Shown: piece after piece, positions 24,939 through 35,243 of the stretch | How the letters are laid out: the number at the start of each line of letters is the position of its first letter | Numbering within the stretch: the first letter of the stretch is position 1 | Assembly: GCF_000257905.1 (NCBI RefSeq) | Contig: NZ_AJJL01000033.1 | Coordinates: 1-63,649, forward strand | Direction: 5' to 3' | DNA: 63,649 nt | Origin: Streptococcus mitis SK579 | Lineage (GTDB): Bacteria; Bacillota; Bacilli; Lactobacillales; Streptococcaceae | Notes under the pieces: model-generated | The model's database searches: none | What the model was told of the DNA's origin: nothing | The model's input: the letters and a program-made list of their open reading frames with translations, nothing else | Translations under genes and position numbers: made by a program

Positions 24939-26702
24939 ATGAAACGTAGTATGTATGCTGGTCGTGTTCGTGAGGAACACATCGGACAAGAAATGACCTT
25001 GAAAGGATGGGTAGGCCGTCGTCGTGACCTTGGTGGTTTGATCTTTATCGACCTTCGTGACCGTGAAGGAATCATGCAGTTGGTTATCAACCCTGAAAAA
25101 GTATCTGCAGAGGTCATGGCAACAGCTGAAAGCCTTCGTAGCGAATTTGTTATCGAGGTGACAGGTCAGGTCGCTGCGCGTGAGCAAGCCAATGATAAGT
25201 TGCCAACTGGTGCAGTTGAGTTAAACGTGACGGCTTTGACAGTGCTTAATACAGCTAAGACAACACCATTTGAGATTAAGGATGGTATTGAGGCCAATGA
25301 CGATACACGTTTACGTTACCGATACCTTGACCTTCGTCGTCCAGAAATGTTGGAAAATCTTAAACTTCGTGCCAAGGTGACCCACTCTATCCGCAACTAC
25401 TTGGATGAGTTGGAGTTTATCGACGTGGAGACACCATTCCTTTCTAAGTCAACGCCTGAAGGGGCGCGTGATTATTTGGTGCCATCTCGTGTTAATAAAG
25501 GGCATTTCTATGCTCTTCCACAAAGTCCACAGATTACTAAGCAGTTGTTGATGAATGCTGGTTTTGATCGTTATTACCAAATCGTCAAATGTTTCCGTGA
25601 TGAGGATTTGCGTGGAGACCGCCAGCCTGAGTTCACTCAGGTCGACTTGGAAACGTCTTTCCTTACTGAGCAAGAAATCCAAGATATTACAGAAGGCTTG
25701 ATTGCGCGTGTGATGAAGGAAACAAAAGGCATCGAAGTGACGCTTCCATTCCCTCGTATGAAATACGATGATGCCATGGCTCTGTACGGTTCTGACAAGC
25801 CAGATACTCGTTTTGACATGTTGCTTCAGGACTTGACAGAAGTGGTTAAAGGTGTAGACTTTAAAGTCTTTTCAGAAGCACCTGCTGTAAAAGCAATTGT
25901 AGTCAAAGGCGCAGCAGATAACTACTCACGTAAAGACATTGACAAGATGACGGAAGTAGCCAAACAGTACGGTGCTAAAGGTCTTGCTTGGGTCAAGGTT
26001 GTTGATGGAGAATTAAACGGACCAGTTGCCAAGTTCTTGACAGGCATCCAAGCAGAATTGACAACAGCGCTTGCTCTTGAAGAGAAGGACTTGGTTCTCT
26101 TTGTGGCAGATACGCTTGAAGTGGCCAATGCAACGCTCGGTGCCCTTCGTGGACGTATTGCCAAAGAGCTTGGTTTGATTGATAACGATAAATTTAACTT
26201 CCTTTGGGTGGTTGACTGGCCAATGTTTGAATGGTCTGAAGAAGAAGGCCGCTACATGAGCGCCCACCATCCATTTACTTTACCACAGGAAGAAACAGCT
26301 CACGAATTAGAAGGTGATTTGGCTAAGGTTCGTGCCATTGCTTACGATATCGTCTTAAACGGTTATGAGCTTGGTGGAGGTAGCCTTCGTATCAACCAAA
26401 AAGATCTTCAAGAACGTATGTTCAAGGCTCTTGGTTTCTCATCTGAAGAAGCAAATGACCAGTTTGGCTTCCTTCTTGAAGCCATGGACTATGGTTTCCC
26501 ACCACACGGTGGCTTGGCTATCGGGCTTGATCGATTTGTCATGCTTTTAGCAGGAGAAGAAAATATCCGTGAAGTCATTGCCTTTCCTAAGAACAACAAG
26601 GCAACTGACCCAATGACACAAGCTCCTTCAACAGTAGCTCTCAAACAACTAGAGGAACTTAGCTTACAAGTAGAAGAAGATGAAACAAGCAAAACGAATT
26701 AA
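24939..26702 (+). CDS. aspS: Aspartyl-tRNA synthetase
   Basis: 587 aa, the bacterial-type length with a GAD insertion domain. N-terminal OB-fold anticodon domain ([10 protein letters not shown] near residue 25), class II motif 2 (Cys-Phe-Arg-Asp-Glu-Asp-Leu-Arg, about 217-224) and motif 3 (Gly-Leu-Ala-Ile-Gly-Leu-Asp-Arg). Charges tRNA-Asp, and possibly tRNA-Asn if the strain uses the indirect route. GAGGAGAG precedes the ATG. The last 23 nt overlap the YitT gene. Confidence 0.97.
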   Translation: MKRSMYAGRVREEHIGQEMTLKGWVGRRRDLGGLIFIDLRDREGIMQLVINPEKVSAEVMATAESLRSEFVIEVTGQVAAREQANDKLPTGAVELNVTALTVLNTAKTTPFEIKDGIEANDDTRLRYRYLDLRRPEMLENLKLRAKVTHSIRNYLDELEFIDVETPFLSKSTPEGARDYLVPSRVNKGHFYALPQSPQITKQLLMNAGFDRYYQIVKCFRDEDLRGDRQPEFTQVDLETSFLTEQEIQDITEGLIARVMKETKGIEVTLPFPRMKYDDAMALYGSDKPDTRFDMLLQDLTEVVKGVDFKVFSEAPAVKAIVVKGAADNYSRKDIDKMTEVAKQYGAKGLAWVKVVDGELNGPVAKFLTGIQAELTTALALEEKDLVLFVADTLEVANATLGALRGRIAKELGLIDNDKFNFLWVVDWPMFEWSEEEGRYMSAHHPFTLPQEETAHELEGDLAKVRAIAYDIVLNGYELGGGSLRINQKDLQERMFKALGFSSEEANDQFGFLLEAMDYGFPPHGGLAIGLDRFVMLLAGEENIREVIAFPKNNKATDPMTQAPSTVALKQLEELSLQVEEDETSKTN

Positions 26703-27621
26703 GCGGTGGCGCTATTATTTGCGCCGCTTTGCTTATCAGATAAAAATTTTACGTGTCTTACAAAGCATCTCTCGAGAAAAATATGATGAGAAGATTTCGG
26801 CCTCTCTGGTCTATGGATTTTTATCAGCAGTGGCGGTCAATTTCTTTTTCCAACCAGGGCATGTGTATTCGAGTGGTGCGACAGGTCTGGCACAGATTAT
26901 CTCTGCCTTGAGTAATCACTGGTTTGGTTTTCATATTCCAATTTCATTGGCTTTCTACGCTATTAATTTTCCTTTGATGGTTTTAGCTTGGTATCAGATT
27001 GGGCATAAGTTCACCATCTTTACCTTTATCACAGTGTCCATGAGTTCCTTCTTTATCCAGTTTGTGCCTGTAGCGACCTTGACTGAGGATCCCATCATCA
27101 ATGCCCTTTTTGGGGGTGTTGTTATGGGCTTGGGGATTGGTTTTGCTCTTCGCAACAATATCTCTAGTGGTGGGACGGATATCGTCAGTCTGACCATTCG
27201 CAAGAAAACGGGTAAGAATGTTGGTAGTATTTCTTTCTTGGTAAATGGGACCATCATGCTGATTGCAGGTTTGACCTTTGGTTGGAAATACGCTCTCTAC
27301 TCTATGGTTACCATCTTTGTCTCTAGCCGTGTGACAGACGCTATCTTTACCAAACAAAAACGGATGCAGGCCATGATTGTGACCAATCATCCAGACAAGG
27401 TAATTGAAAAAATCCATAAAAAATTGCACCGCGGAGCAACCATGATCCACGATGCAGAAGGAACCTATAATCACGAAAGAAAGGCAGTTTTAATTACTGT
27501 CATTACACGTGCAGAGTTTAATGAATTTAAACTCATTATGAAACAGGTGGATCCGGGCGCCTTTGTCTCTGTATCTGAGAATGTTCATATTCTGGGACGA
27601 TTCGTTGAAACAGAAAATTAA
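26680..27621 (+). CDS. YitT family (DUF161/DUF2179) membrane protein
   Basis: 313 aa. A basic N-terminus (Arg-Arg and Lys-rich, residues 1-30), about five membrane segments (about 42-210) with Ser-Ser-Gly-Gly-Thr-Asp-Ile-Val characteristic of YitT proteins, and a soluble C-terminal DUF2179 domain (about 225-310). The transported or sensed ligand is unknown. The start overlaps the aspS end by 23 nt with only a weak AGAAGA SD, so it is probably translated by coupling. Confidence 0.85.
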   Translation: MKQAKRIKRWRYYLRRFAYQIKILRVLQSISREKYDEKISASLVYGFLSAVAVNFFFQPGHVYSSGATGLAQIISALSNHWFGFHIPISLAFYAINFPLMVLAWYQIGHKFTIFTFITVSMSSFFIQFVPVATLTEDPIINALFGGVVMGLGIGFALRNNISSGGTDIVSLTIRKKTGKNVGSISFLVNGTIMLIAGLTFGWKYALYSMVTIFVSSRVTDAIFTKQKRMQAMIVTNHPDKVIEKIHKKLHRGATMIHDAEGTYNHERKAVLITVITRAEFNEFKLIMKQVDPGAFVSVSENVHILGRFVETEN

Positions 27622-27733
27622 TACTCTTCGAAAATCTCTTCAAACCGCGTCAGCTTTATCTGCAACCTCAAAGCTGTGCTTTGAGCAACCTGCGGCTAGC
27701 TTCCTAGTTTGCTCTTTGATTTTCATTGAGTAC
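27621..27733 (+). repeat. BOX element (boxA-boxC, no full boxB)
   Basis: Starts ATACTCTTCGAAAATCTCTT and ends GATTTTCATTGAGTA, the terminal sequences of the pneumococcal BOX repeat, with the Gly-type hairpin around AAAGCTGTGCTTT and the boxC body between. The centre is short: the boxA part stops soon after CGTCAGC and a boxB is absent. It lies between the convergent yitT and malR genes. BOX elements are non-autonomous repeats typical of S. pneumoniae and close relatives. Confidence 0.85.
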
Positions 27734-27740
27734 AATGACT

Positions 27741-27772
27741 AAAAAAACCAGCGCGAGCTGGTTTTTATTTTT
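27741..27772. terminator. Bidirectional terminator between yitT and malR
   Basis: AAAAACCAGC (27743-27751) pairs with GCTGGTTTTT (27757-27766), loop CGCGA. A-run and T-run on either side; the malR stop codon (27765-27767) lies inside it. Confidence 0.8.
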
Positions 27773-28751
27773 CGATAATTTTGTGGGCAATCAACTGACG
27801 GTAACAAATTTGCTTATTGTTTTTATTATCATTAATAATCTGGAGAATAGTTTCAAGGGAAACACGACCAAGCTCTAAACTATTGATATCGACATAGGCT
27901 ACCAAGTTGAGTTTGGGATTGACTGAGTCAAAGCTGAGGACAGGGACATCCAGCTGGTGCTTTGTGATATAATCACAGACCCCTTCAGCTAGGAGACTAT
28001 CGGTTGTAATGATAGCATCAATTTGTGGATCATGCTGAAAGAGGAGTTTGCTAAATTGATACCCTTTTTCTTCTAGAAATTCATTTGCAAAGTAGGTCAG
28101 ATTGTCATCAAGAGGCAGTTTGTATTGCTTGAGCGCAGATTCGTAACCAGTTAGACGGTCTTGTGTAACGAAAAGTTTCTTAGCACCTCCGATAAAGGCA
28201 ATTCGTTTACATCCTTTTTTGATGAAATATTCGGTTGCATCAAAACCAGCTTGGACATTGTCATTATCGACAAGAGGGATAAAGGGTGAAATGGATTTTC
28301 CTAGAATGAGGAAGGGGAACTGCTCTTCAGCTACCAATTTGACCAAGGGATCTTCCTCTTCGGCATAAAGGAAGATCAAACCATCCACACGTTTGCCGTA
28401 AACCATCTGTGAAATAGCTTTAAGACGCTCTTTTTCATCTTTCCCTGTTGCAATCTGAATAGCATAGTGGTTTTCAGAAGCGACTTGGGCAATACCACGG
28501 AGGACAGATGGGAAGAAAGGATTTTGATAGAAGGCGTCTGAGTCGTCGGGAAGGACCAAGCCGATAACTTGGGTATAACTGCTTACCAAACTACGAGCGT
28601 TGAGGTTGGGGTGGTAATTGAGTTCCTTCATAGCCTTGCGAACGCGTTTTTTCGTTTCGTCGCTAATGGTTGATTTATTTTGAATAACACGGGTTACGGT
28701 TGAAGGCGAAACACCAGCAGCCTTGGCCACGTCTTTAATCGTAACGGGCAT
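27765..28751 (-). CDS. malR: Maltose operon repressor MalR, LacI/GalR family
   Basis: 328 aa. N-terminal LacI-type HTH (Thr-Ile-Lys-Asp-Val-Ala-Lys-Ala-Ala-Gly-Val-Ser-Pro-Ser-Thr-Val-Thr-Arg-Val, residues 3-21) with hinge, and a periplasmic-binding-like sensor domain (about 60-328). In S. pneumoniae MalR represses the malXCD and malMP promoters and is released by maltose. Matching operators are seen at 33264-33281 and 33640-33657. It follows malA by 9 nt and shares the malA promoter at 29599-29627. Confidence 0.95.
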   Translation of the reverse strand: MPVTIKDVAKAAGVSPSTVTRVIQNKSTISDETKKRVRKAMKELNYHPNLNARSLVSSYTQVIGLVLPDDSDAFYQNPFFPSVLRGIAQVASENHYAIQIATGKDEKERLKAISQMVYGKRVDGLIFLYAEEEDPLVKLVAEEQFPFLILGKSISPFIPLVDNDNVQAGFDATEYFIKKGCKRIAFIGGAKKLFVTQDRLTGYESALKQYKLPLDDNLTYFANEFLEEKGYQFSKLLFQHDPQIDAIITTDSLLAEGVCDYITKHQLDVPVLSFDSVNPKLNLVAYVDINSLELGRVSLETILQIINDNKNNKQICYRQLIAHKIIEK

Positions 28752-28760
28752 AAAAATCTC

Positions 28761-29561
28761 CTATTTATGGTAATCTGGATCACGGAAATGCGTTTTATAA
28801 AAGATAGTGACCAGATAAAGGACAAAAAGAATGTTTTGTACAGTGATGAGGTTTGACATATTTTGGCCAAATAATCCCAAAATAAGCGTAATCAGAGTCG
28901 GCAATCCTAAACAGTTCAAGATAAAATGGTAGCACTCTTTAAAGGTTTTAAATGAAAAGAGGCGTGATTTCTTAGTGATATAAAGGAGAAGACTAGCCCC
29001 TAGAGAGACGATAAAGAAATTCAAACCAAAGAGGAAGCTTGCACCGAGAACTAGGAAGAGACTGATATAGACACGATTTTGTTGGTACCAGTCTTTAGAA
29101 ATCGCTTGGGTCAAGCTGTCCTTGCTTTTGAAACTCTCAGTTTGAATGGCTCGGTAAGAGACACGGGTCAGTTCTTTATTTGCCTTGCTGATGACCAGCT
29201 CTTTGGTATCGAAATGTAGTTGCAAGTCTTTCGGTAAGTCTTTGCTTTGACTTGGACCAATCACAATAGAAGGCGCTTGACTGGCAGTTCCTGTATAAGT
29301 TAAGTCACCATCAACAATTCTAGCGTGTTCAGAGAGATCCTGAACAACTTCATCTGTCAGAGGTTCATAGACATTATCGATAAAGGTTTCTAGCGGATAA
29401 GTCTCCTGTGAGCTGTTTTGGATGGCAATAGGGACCATAGACAAGCTGATAAGGAAGATACTAGTAAAGAGCAGTTGAAACCAGTTGAGCCCGAAACGCT
29501 TGGACAGGGGCTTACGAAATCCCCAAATACTTGAAAAATAGGAAAATGGATATGGAAGCAT
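28761..29561 (-). CDS. malA: MalA, DUF1189-type membrane protein of the maltodextrin cluster
   Basis: 266 aa. A membrane segment near residues 29-47, an extracytoplasmic domain (about 48-165), then about three to four further hydrophobic segments. It matches the DUF1189 protein called MalA in the pneumococcal malAR operon; its biochemical role is not established, and it is not an amylase despite the name. It is co-transcribed with malR from the promoter at 29599-29627, in its own unit downstream of the malXCD terminator. Confidence 0.88.
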   Translation of the reverse strand: MLPYPFSYFSSIWGFRKPLSKRFGLNWFQLLFTSIFLISLSMVPIAIQNSSQETYPLETFIDNVYEPLTDEVVQDLSEHARIVDGDLTYTGTASQAPSIVIGPSQSKDLPKDLQLHFDTKELVISKANKELTRVSYRAIQTESFKSKDSLTQAISKDWYQQNRVYISLFLVLGASFLFGLNFFIVSLGASLLLYITKKSRLFSFKTFKECYHFILNCLGLPTLITLILGLFGQNMSNLITVQNILFVLYLVTIFYKTHFRDPDYHK

Positions 29562-29598
29562 GTGTATCTTTCTAAAAGGTGTTTTCTATATGAGTATT

Positions 29599-29627
29599 AT
29601 TATATAGAGAAATGTGCTTTATTTCAA
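29599..29627 (-). promoter_or_regulatory. Promoter of malA-malR
   Basis: Minus strand: TTGAAA (complement of 29622-29627), 17-nt spacer, TATAAT (complement of 29599-29604). No MalR-like operator overlaps it, so malAR may be expressed independently of MalR. Confidence 0.75.
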
Positions 29628-29684
29628 GTCTAGGAGACAAATTGCTTGCTACAAGGATATTTTATAGTCACAAGCTCTAAAATG

Positions 29685-29723
29685 AAAAAGGGTGGCGGGG
29701 ATAGATTATCCCTTGTCGCCACC
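29685..29723 (-). terminator. Terminator of malX-malC-malD
   Basis: GGTGGCG (29691-29697) pairs with CGCCACC (29717-29723) and GGGATA (29698-29703) with TATCCC (29707-29712), with a TTGT bulge. The T-run lies at 29690-29685 on the minus strand. The malD stop codon (29706-29708) is inside the hairpin. Confidence 0.8.
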
Positions 29724-30548
29724 ACTTGTAAGTCCTGAAACAAAGTTCTTTTGTAGGAAGAAGAAGAGAATACAGATTGGAAGTGCGATGAGGATAGCAC
29801 CTGCTGAGAAGTAGGCAATCTTCAAGTTTTTCGCATTGTTAACGAAGGTTTGGAGACCTACGGCAACAGTAAAGTATTCTTTCTCACGAAGCAAGAAACT
29901 AGAGAGGATGTAGTCTCCGAAAGGTCCCATGAAGGCCCAGAGAGCTTGTACAGCAACCATTGGGCGAACAAGTGGAAGAACAATTTGCCAGAAGCGGCGG
30001 AAGTGTCCTGCACCGTCTAGTTTTGCAGATTCGTCTAGAGACATTGGTACTGTATCGAAGTAACCTTTCATGAGCCAAGCATTCATCGGGATACCTCCAC
30101 CAACATAAAGGAAGATGAGGAACCAGCTGTGGTTAAGGGCGTTTAACATAAGCGCCATAACGAAGAAGGCTGTCAAAGCGGCCATGGTTGGCACCATTTG
30201 GATAATCAAGAAGAAGACCAAACTTTGCTTACGAGCCAAGAAGTTGTAACGGCTGTAAGCATAACCAGCAAGTACGATGATACTTGTTTGAACAACCATG
30301 GTAATTAAGGCGATAATCAAGGTATTGAGGTACCAAGTACCGTATAAGGTTTCAGTGAAGAGTCCTTTAAAGTTATCAAAATTGAAGTCGATGTTAGTAT
30401 CTAGTTTAAAGGCTGCGACGTTACCTGCCTTGAAGGCTGACATAATAGTAATTAACAATGGATAGATAATCACGACTGAGAGGCCAATCAAGTAGAGGTA
30501 AGTGAGGGTTTGAGTCAGTCTACGTTTGAGTTTAATTGAGTTATTCAT
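29706..30548 (-). CDS. malD: Maltodextrin ABC transporter permease MalD (MalG family)
   Basis: 280 aa from the ATG at 30548, with GGAGG 9 nt upstream; an upstream ATG at 30557 directly abuts the SD. Six membrane segments and the EAA-type loop [13 protein letters not shown] (about 175-187) that contacts the ATPase. Forms the membrane channel with MalC for MalX-delivered maltodextrins. The start is 1 nt after the malC stop. No ATPase gene is present here, so an ATPase encoded elsewhere (MsmK in related species) is needed. Confidence 0.95.
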   Translation of the reverse strand: MNNSIKLKRRLTQTLTYLYLIGLSVVIIYPLLITIMSAFKAGNVAAFKLDTNIDFNFDNFKGLFTETLYGTWYLNTLIIALITMVVQTSIIVLAGYAYSRYNFLARKQSLVFFLIIQMVPTMAALTAFFVMALMLNALNHSWFLIFLYVGGGIPMNAWLMKGYFDTVPMSLDESAKLDGAGHFRRFWQIVLPLVRPMVAVQALWAFMGPFGDYILSSFLLREKEYFTVAVGLQTFVNNAKNLKIAYFSAGAILIALPICILFFFLQKNFVSGLTSGGDKG

Positions 30549-30549
30549 C

Positions 30550-31842
30550 TTAGACATCCTCCATATCAAATGCGTGTAGTTTCTTGAATGCGATCATAGA
30601 GATTGAGATGACAATGATAGAGATAATCAAGGTAACAGCTGCCGCCATTGAGTATTGAGGAGATGTACCTGTTGTCAAACGGTAGATCCATGAAATCAAG
30701 ATATCAGTTGAACCAGCTCCACCTCCGACACTACCAGGTCCTCCACCATTGAAGAGGTACATGATAGAAAAGTTGTTAAAGTTGAAGGTGTATTGACTGA
30801 TCAAAGTAGGTGCCGCAACAGCCAAGATCATTGGGAAAGTGATGTTGCGGAATTTTTGCCAAGCATTGGCACCGTCAATATAAGCTGCTTCGTAAAGGTC
30901 GTTAGGAATAGATTGCAAGATACCCAAGGTTAAAACGTAGATGTATGGGAATCCAAGCCAACCTTGCATCATAATCAAGGCAATCTTAGTCCAAGTTGGG
31001 TCTGTTTTCCAAGGAATAAGAGCACCATCAAGGAAAGGAAGGAATTTAGCCAAGATTGGTAGTACTTGAGTGTTGATAGCACCAACACTATCGTTAAACA
31101 TGTTTGAGAATGTCAAGATAGTGATGAAAGCTGGAACAGCCCAAGGAAGAAGGAAAATAACACCAAAGATACGTTTTCCTTTGATAAATGGTTGGTTAGC
31201 AATGATAGCTGTGAAGATACCGATTACGATTTGTAAAGTTGAGGCAGCTAAAGCCCAGATGATAGTCCAAGAAAGAACGGCACCAAAGGCAGAACGGAAG
31301 GTACTCAAACTCCAGATGTTCGTAAAGTTGGTCAAACCAACCCAGTCCAGCAATTTGTTTGGTGGCAAGTGCTGGAAGTCGTAGTTGGTAAAGGCAATCA
31401 TCAAGGTTACGATAACTGGGAAGATAATCGCAAAAGTCATGGCAACATAAGATGGAATGATCAAGAGGTAAGGGAAGCCATTTTCATAAATCCCTTTGAT
31501 CATGTCTTTGAGGGTACGTGGTACTGGAATTCCATTGTTAATACGTTTTGCGATTGTATGTGCATCTTTAATATTTGAGAAATAGAAGAGTACATAAACG
31601 ACTACAAAGATTAAATGGAAGGCACCACGAATCAGCATGAAGAGGGAATTATCACGACCTGGCTTGTCACCAAGAGTGATGAGATTGCTTAATTCAGGGG
31701 ATGCAAGTGCTAAGAAATAAAGAACAAATACAATGGTTACACCAAGGAAGATAAAACCTTTGGCTTTTTGTTTATTGTAAATCTGTCCTAACCCAGGAAT
31801 GATAGACAGCAGGGCTGCTTTACTAGGTTGTTGCTTTTCCAT
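30550..31842 (-). CDS. malC: Maltodextrin ABC transporter permease MalC (MalF family)
   Basis: 430 aa from the ATG at 31842, preceded by AAGGAG; the longer frame to 31878 passes through the SD. About eight membrane segments, the N-terminal two being an extra pair as in Gram-positive MalF proteins. The EAA loop includes [10 protein letters not shown] (about 310-320). Pairs with MalD. A hairpin between malX and malC may lower permease expression relative to the binding protein. Confidence 0.95.
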   Translation of the reverse strand: MEKQQPSKAALLSIIPGLGQIYNKQKAKGFIFLGVTIVFVLYFLALASPELSNLITLGDKPGRDNSLFMLIRGAFHLIFVVVYVLFYFSNIKDAHTIAKRINNGIPVPRTLKDMIKGIYENGFPYLLIIPSYVAMTFAIIFPVIVTLMIAFTNYDFQHLPPNKLLDWVGLTNFTNIWSLSTFRSAFGAVLSWTIIWALAASTLQIVIGIFTAIIANQPFIKGKRIFGVIFLLPWAVPAFITILTFSNMFNDSVGAINTQVLPILAKFLPFLDGALIPWKTDPTWTKIALIMMQGWLGFPYIYVLTLGILQSIPNDLYEAAYIDGANAWQKFRNITFPMILAVAAPTLISQYTFNFNNFSIMYLFNGGGPGSVGGGAGSTDILISWIYRLTTGTSPQYSMAAAVTLIISIIVISISMIAFKKLHAFDMEDV

Positions 31843-31910
31843 AATAACTCCTTTCATAGGATACTGCTTTTTAATCAAAACCTAAACTATATATGTTTTT
31901 TATTGATAAA

Positions 31911-31944
31911 TTCAAAGGGGGATTTGAATTCCACCCCCCTTGAA
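31911..31944 (-). terminator. Intercistronic hairpin between malX and malC
   Basis: TTCAA and GGGGG (31911-31921) pair with CCCCC and TTGAA (31934-31944), one mismatch, with a poor T-tract. Likely partial terminator or mRNA stabiliser giving more MalX than MalCD. Confidence 0.55.
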
Positions 31945-31952
31945 CAAATTTT

Positions 31953-33224
31953 TTATTCACCAAATTTTTGTTTGATTGTTTCTTTGATCAATGTTACAGC
32001 ATCGTTAGCAGCTGTTTTAGCATCTTTCTTACCACTTACAGCATCAAAGAGCATAGTTTTCGCTGGATCCCAAACTGCAGACATTTGAGAGATATTTGGC
32101 ATTGGTTGAGCGTTCTTGAACTGTTTGATAACAGCTGTTGTCAACTCATCGTTTTTACCTTCTGCATAAGTACGAGCTTCAGTGTTAGCTGGAATTTCGT
32201 TAGTTTTATCGTAGAATGCTTTTTGTTGTTCAGTTGAAACTAGGAAGTCTACAAATTTTTGTGCGCCTTCAAGGTTCTTAGTGCTTGATGGGATGATCCA
32301 AGCTTTACCACCACCGAATGCAGCGTAATCTTTTCCGTTTGGAAGAGTTGGGATAGTAGCAACACCGTAGTTTACTTTAGCATCTTTGAATGCTTGAGCT
32401 TTCCAAGGTCCATCGATAATAGCAGCTGTTTTACCTTCTTGGAATTGAGTTTGGATCAAGTTTCCAGCACCTTCAGTATCTTGCATACCTTTAGGCCATT
32501 TTTCGTACCAAGATTTAGCGTAGTTGATACCTGCAATAGCACCGTCGGTTGCAAGACCGATGTCTTTAGGATCTTTACCGTTTTGTCCGAATACGTAACC
32601 ACCGTTACCAGCAAGGAGTCCGTATGCGTAGTAGAAGTTTGTCCAGTCAGCTAGGAAGGCAGTAGTTTTGCCATCTTCACCAGCGAAAGCGTATTTGCTG
32701 TCTTTAGCAAGGTTTTCCAAGTCAGCAAAAGTTTTTGGAGCTTCTTTTACCAAGTCTTTGTTATAGTACAAAACGAGTGATTCGATAACAGCTGGAGCAC
32801 CATAGACTTTACCGTCAGCAGCTGTTACAAGAGATTTAGTTTTATCATCTGTTTTAGCGCCGTCGCTCAATTTCACTTCTGAAAGTTGTCCGTCAGTACC
32901 AAGGCTACCTACACGGTCGTATGGAGCCATCATAACGTCAGGAGCTTGACCTGATTGGTTGTCAAGAGAAAGTTTGTCAAGACCACCCATTTGGTCACCA
33001 GATTTGATGTTAACTGTTGTTCCTGATTGTTCTTTATAAGCTTTAGCAACTGTTTCAGCATAAGCTTTGTATTGGTCTTCAACGTAAAGAGTGATTTCTT
33101 TTGCTTCAGATGAACCAGAATCAGCAGGCTTATCAGCAGTTTTGCTTCCGCAAGCTACCAAAAGCAAGCTAGCAAGTGTAGCAGTTCCAAGCACAGCAGC
33201 GCTCTTCATGAATTTAGATGACAT
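31953..33224 (-). CDS. malX: Maltose/maltodextrin-binding lipoprotein MalX
   Basis: 423 aa. A lipoprotein signal peptide with lipobox Leu-Leu-Val-Ala-Cys (Cys at residue 25) is followed by a Ser/Glu/Asp-rich linker and a family 1 extracellular solute-binding domain. Anchored to the outer membrane face, it binds maltodextrins for MalCD. AGGAGG precedes the start. First gene of malXCD, with a MalR operator in its leader and a probable CcpA site over its -35. Confidence 0.96.
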   Translation of the reverse strand: MSSKFMKSAAVLGTATLASLLLVACGSKTADKPADSGSSEAKEITLYVEDQYKAYAETVAKAYKEQSGTTVNIKSGDQMGGLDKLSLDNQSGQAPDVMMAPYDRVGSLGTDGQLSEVKLSDGAKTDDKTKSLVTAADGKVYGAPAVIESLVLYYNKDLVKEAPKTFADLENLAKDSKYAFAGEDGKTTAFLADWTNFYYAYGLLAGNGGYVFGQNGKDPKDIGLATDGAIAGINYAKSWYEKWPKGMQDTEGAGNLIQTQFQEGKTAAIIDGPWKAQAFKDAKVNYGVATIPTLPNGKDYAAFGGGKAWIIPSSTKNLEGAQKFVDFLVSTEQQKAFYDKTNEIPANTEARTYAEGKNDELTTAVIKQFKNAQPMPNISQMSAVWDPAKTMLFDAVSGKKDAKTAANDAVTLIKETIKQKFGE

Positions 33225-33263
33225 AGTGTATTCCTCCTAAAGAATAACAAATTTTATAATGAG

Positions 33264-33281
33264 GAAACGCAAACGTTTTCC
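33264..33281. promoter_or_regulatory. MalR operator of malX
   Basis: GAAACGCAAACGTTTTCC, a LacI-family palindrome sharing the core ACGCAAACGTTT with the malM operator. It lies just downstream of the malX -10, so repressor would block initiation. Confidence 0.8.
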
Positions 33282-33292
33282 TTTATGGGACT

Positions 33293-33321
33293 AGTATAGC
33301 ACAATCGGAAAGCGGTTGCAA
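33293..33321 (-). promoter_or_regulatory. Promoter of malXCD with overlapping cre
   Basis: Minus strand: TTGCAA (33316-33321), 17 nt, TATACT (complement of 33293-33298). The minus-strand sequence of 33307-33321 matches the CcpA cre consensus WTGNAANCGNWNNCW at 14 of 15 positions and covers the -35. Confidence 0.8.
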
Positions 33322-33594
33322 GTATTTTTTGTAAAAATTTTTAAAAAAATTGTAAAAAAAGTAACCGCTTTATCGTTTTATATATAGAAGAAAAATCAAA
33401 TATCACTTTTGTTTTAAATTTTAAAAAAGTTGAGAAAACGATTGCTTAATTTTCAAATAGAAATGAGATGAGAAGTTTCAAATTTTGTTAGAGAATAAGT
33501 TAAGCAATACTGGCATTCCGATTCTATTTATCTTCTCAAGAATATATATACTAGTATGAAGAAAAACTTTTAAAAAAATAATCAAAAAAGTTTT
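33322..33594. other. Gene-free mal intergenic spacer
   Basis: The rest of the 476-nt malX-malM gap is AT-rich without ORFs. Two weaker cre-like sequences lie at 33359-33373 and 33432-33446 (about 13 of 15 positions each). Confidence 0.4.
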
Positions 33595-33657
33595 TTAAAA
33601 CCGCTTGCATTTATCAAAAAAATGCGATATACTTATTTCAACGCAAACGTTTGCGTT
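33595..33657 (+). promoter_or_regulatory. Promoter, cre and MalR operator of malM-malP
   Basis: TTGCAT (33605-33610), 17 nt, TATACT (33628-33633). A cre-like sequence at 33595-33609 (14 of 15) overlaps the -35. A perfect 18-bp palindrome AACGCAAACGTTTGCGTT (33640-33657) at the start of the transcript is the MalR operator. Confidence 0.85.
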
Positions 33658-33700
33658 CGTAAAAATGAAACAAGAACTATAAACACATGAGGTGCTTATT

Positions 33701-35218
33701 ATGAAAAAACGTCAAAGTGGTGTGTTGATGCACATTTCTTCTCTTCCAGGAGCATACGGAATCGGATCATTTGGTAAAAGTGCTTACGACTTCGTTGATT
33801 TCTTGGTTCGCACAAAACAACGTTACTGGCAAATCCTTCCACTAGGAACAACTAGTTACGGAGATTCTCCTTACCAATCTTTCTCAGCCTTCGCAGGAAA
33901 TACTCATTTTATCGATTTAGATATCTTGGTGGAACAAGGCTTGTTGGAAACAAGTGACCTTGAAGGGGTTGACTTTGGTAGCGATGCGTCTGAAGTTGAT
34001 TATGCTAAAATCTACTATGCACGTCGTCCTCTTTTAGAAAAAGCGGTAAAACGTTTCTTGGAAGTAGGAGATGTTAAAGATTTTGAGAAATTTGCTAAAG
34101 ACAACCAATCATGGCTTGAACTCTTCGCAGAGTATATGGCTATCAAAGAACATTTTGACAATCTTGCTTGGACAGAATGGCCAGATGCAGATGCTCGTGC
34201 TCGTAAAGCTTCAGCACTTGAAAGTTACCGTGAGCAATTGGCGGATAAGTTGGTTTATCACCGTGTGACTCAATACTTCTTCTTCCAACAATGGTTGAAA
34301 TTGAAAGCCTACGCTAACGACAACCACATCGAAATCGTTGGGGACATGCCAATCTACGTAGCGGAAGATTCAAGCGATATGTGGGCAAATCCACACCTCT
34401 TCAAGACAGATGTCAACGGTAAGGCTACTTGTATCGCAGGATGCCCACCAGATGAGTTTTCTGCAACTGGTCAGCTTTGGGGTAACCCAATCTATGACTG
34501 GGAAGCAATGGACAAAGACGGATACAAATGGTGGATTGAACGCTTGCGTGAAAGCTTCAAAATCTACGATATCGTTCGTATCGACCACTTCCGTGGCTTC
34601 GAATCTTACTGGGAAATCCCTGCTGGTTCCGATACAGCAGCACCTGGTGAGTGGGTCAAAGGTCCTGGCTACAAGCTTTTTGCAGCTGTTAAGGAAGAAC
34701 TTGGTGAGTTAAACATCATCGCAGAAGACCTTGGCTTCATGACTGATGAAGTTATCGAATTGCGTGAACGTACTGGCTTCCCAGGAATGAAGATTCTTCA
34801 ATTTGCCTTCAACCCAGAAGACGAAAGTATCGATAGCCCACACTTGGCACCTGCTAACTCAGTTATGTACACAGGAACACACGATAACAATACGGTCCTT
34901 GGTTGGTATCGTAACGAGATCGATGATGCGACTCGTGAGTACATGGCTCGCTATACGAACCGTAAAGAATACGAAACAGTGCCACACGCTATGCTTCGTA
35001 CAGTCTTTTCATCAGTTAGCTTTATGGCAATTGCAACTATGCAAGATTTGCTAGAATTGGATGAGACAGCTCGTATGAACTTCCCATCTACTCTTGGTGG
35101 AAACTGGTCTTGGCGTATGACTGAAGATCAATTGACACCAGCTGTCGAGGAAGGTTTGCTTGACTTGACAACAATCTATCGCCGAATCAATGAAAATTTG
35201 GTAGAATTAAAGAAATAA
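33701..35218 (+). CDS. malM: 4-alpha-glucanotransferase (amylomaltase)
   Basis: 505 aa from the ATG at 33701, 7 nt after GAGGTG; the frame from GTG 33692 overlaps the SD. GH77 family (also called MalQ): N-terminal [11 protein letters not shown], the nucleophile region [10 protein letters not shown] (about 286-295), and Ala-Glu-Asp-Leu-Gly (acid/base region). It transfers glucan chains between maltodextrins and releases glucose, making longer chains for MalP. Codon use is strongly biased, as expected of a highly expressed gene. Confidence 0.97.
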   Translation: MKKRQSGVLMHISSLPGAYGIGSFGKSAYDFVDFLVRTKQRYWQILPLGTTSYGDSPYQSFSAFAGNTHFIDLDILVEQGLLETSDLEGVDFGSDASEVDYAKIYYARRPLLEKAVKRFLEVGDVKDFEKFAKDNQSWLELFAEYMAIKEHFDNLAWTEWPDADARARKASALESYREQLADKLVYHRVTQYFFFQQWLKLKAYANDNHIEIVGDMPIYVAEDSSDMWANPHLFKTDVNGKATCIAGCPPDEFSATGQLWGNPIYDWEAMDKDGYKWWIERLRESFKIYDIVRIDHFRGFESYWEIPAGSDTAAPGEWVKGPGYKLFAAVKEELGELNIIAEDLGFMTDEVIELRERTGFPGMKILQFAFNPEDESIDSPHLAPANSVMYTGTHDNNTVLGWYRNEIDDATREYMARYTNRKEYETVPHAMLRTVFSSVSFMAIATMQDLLELDETARMNFPSTLGGNWSWRMTEDQLTPAVEEGLLDLTTIYRRINENLVELKK

Positions 35219-35243
35219 TACAATATCAGGAGACACCTTAAAC

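Noticed and set aside
28761..29561. MalA as an amylase or other enzyme
   Set aside because: The protein is an integral membrane DUF1189-type protein without glycosidase motifs.
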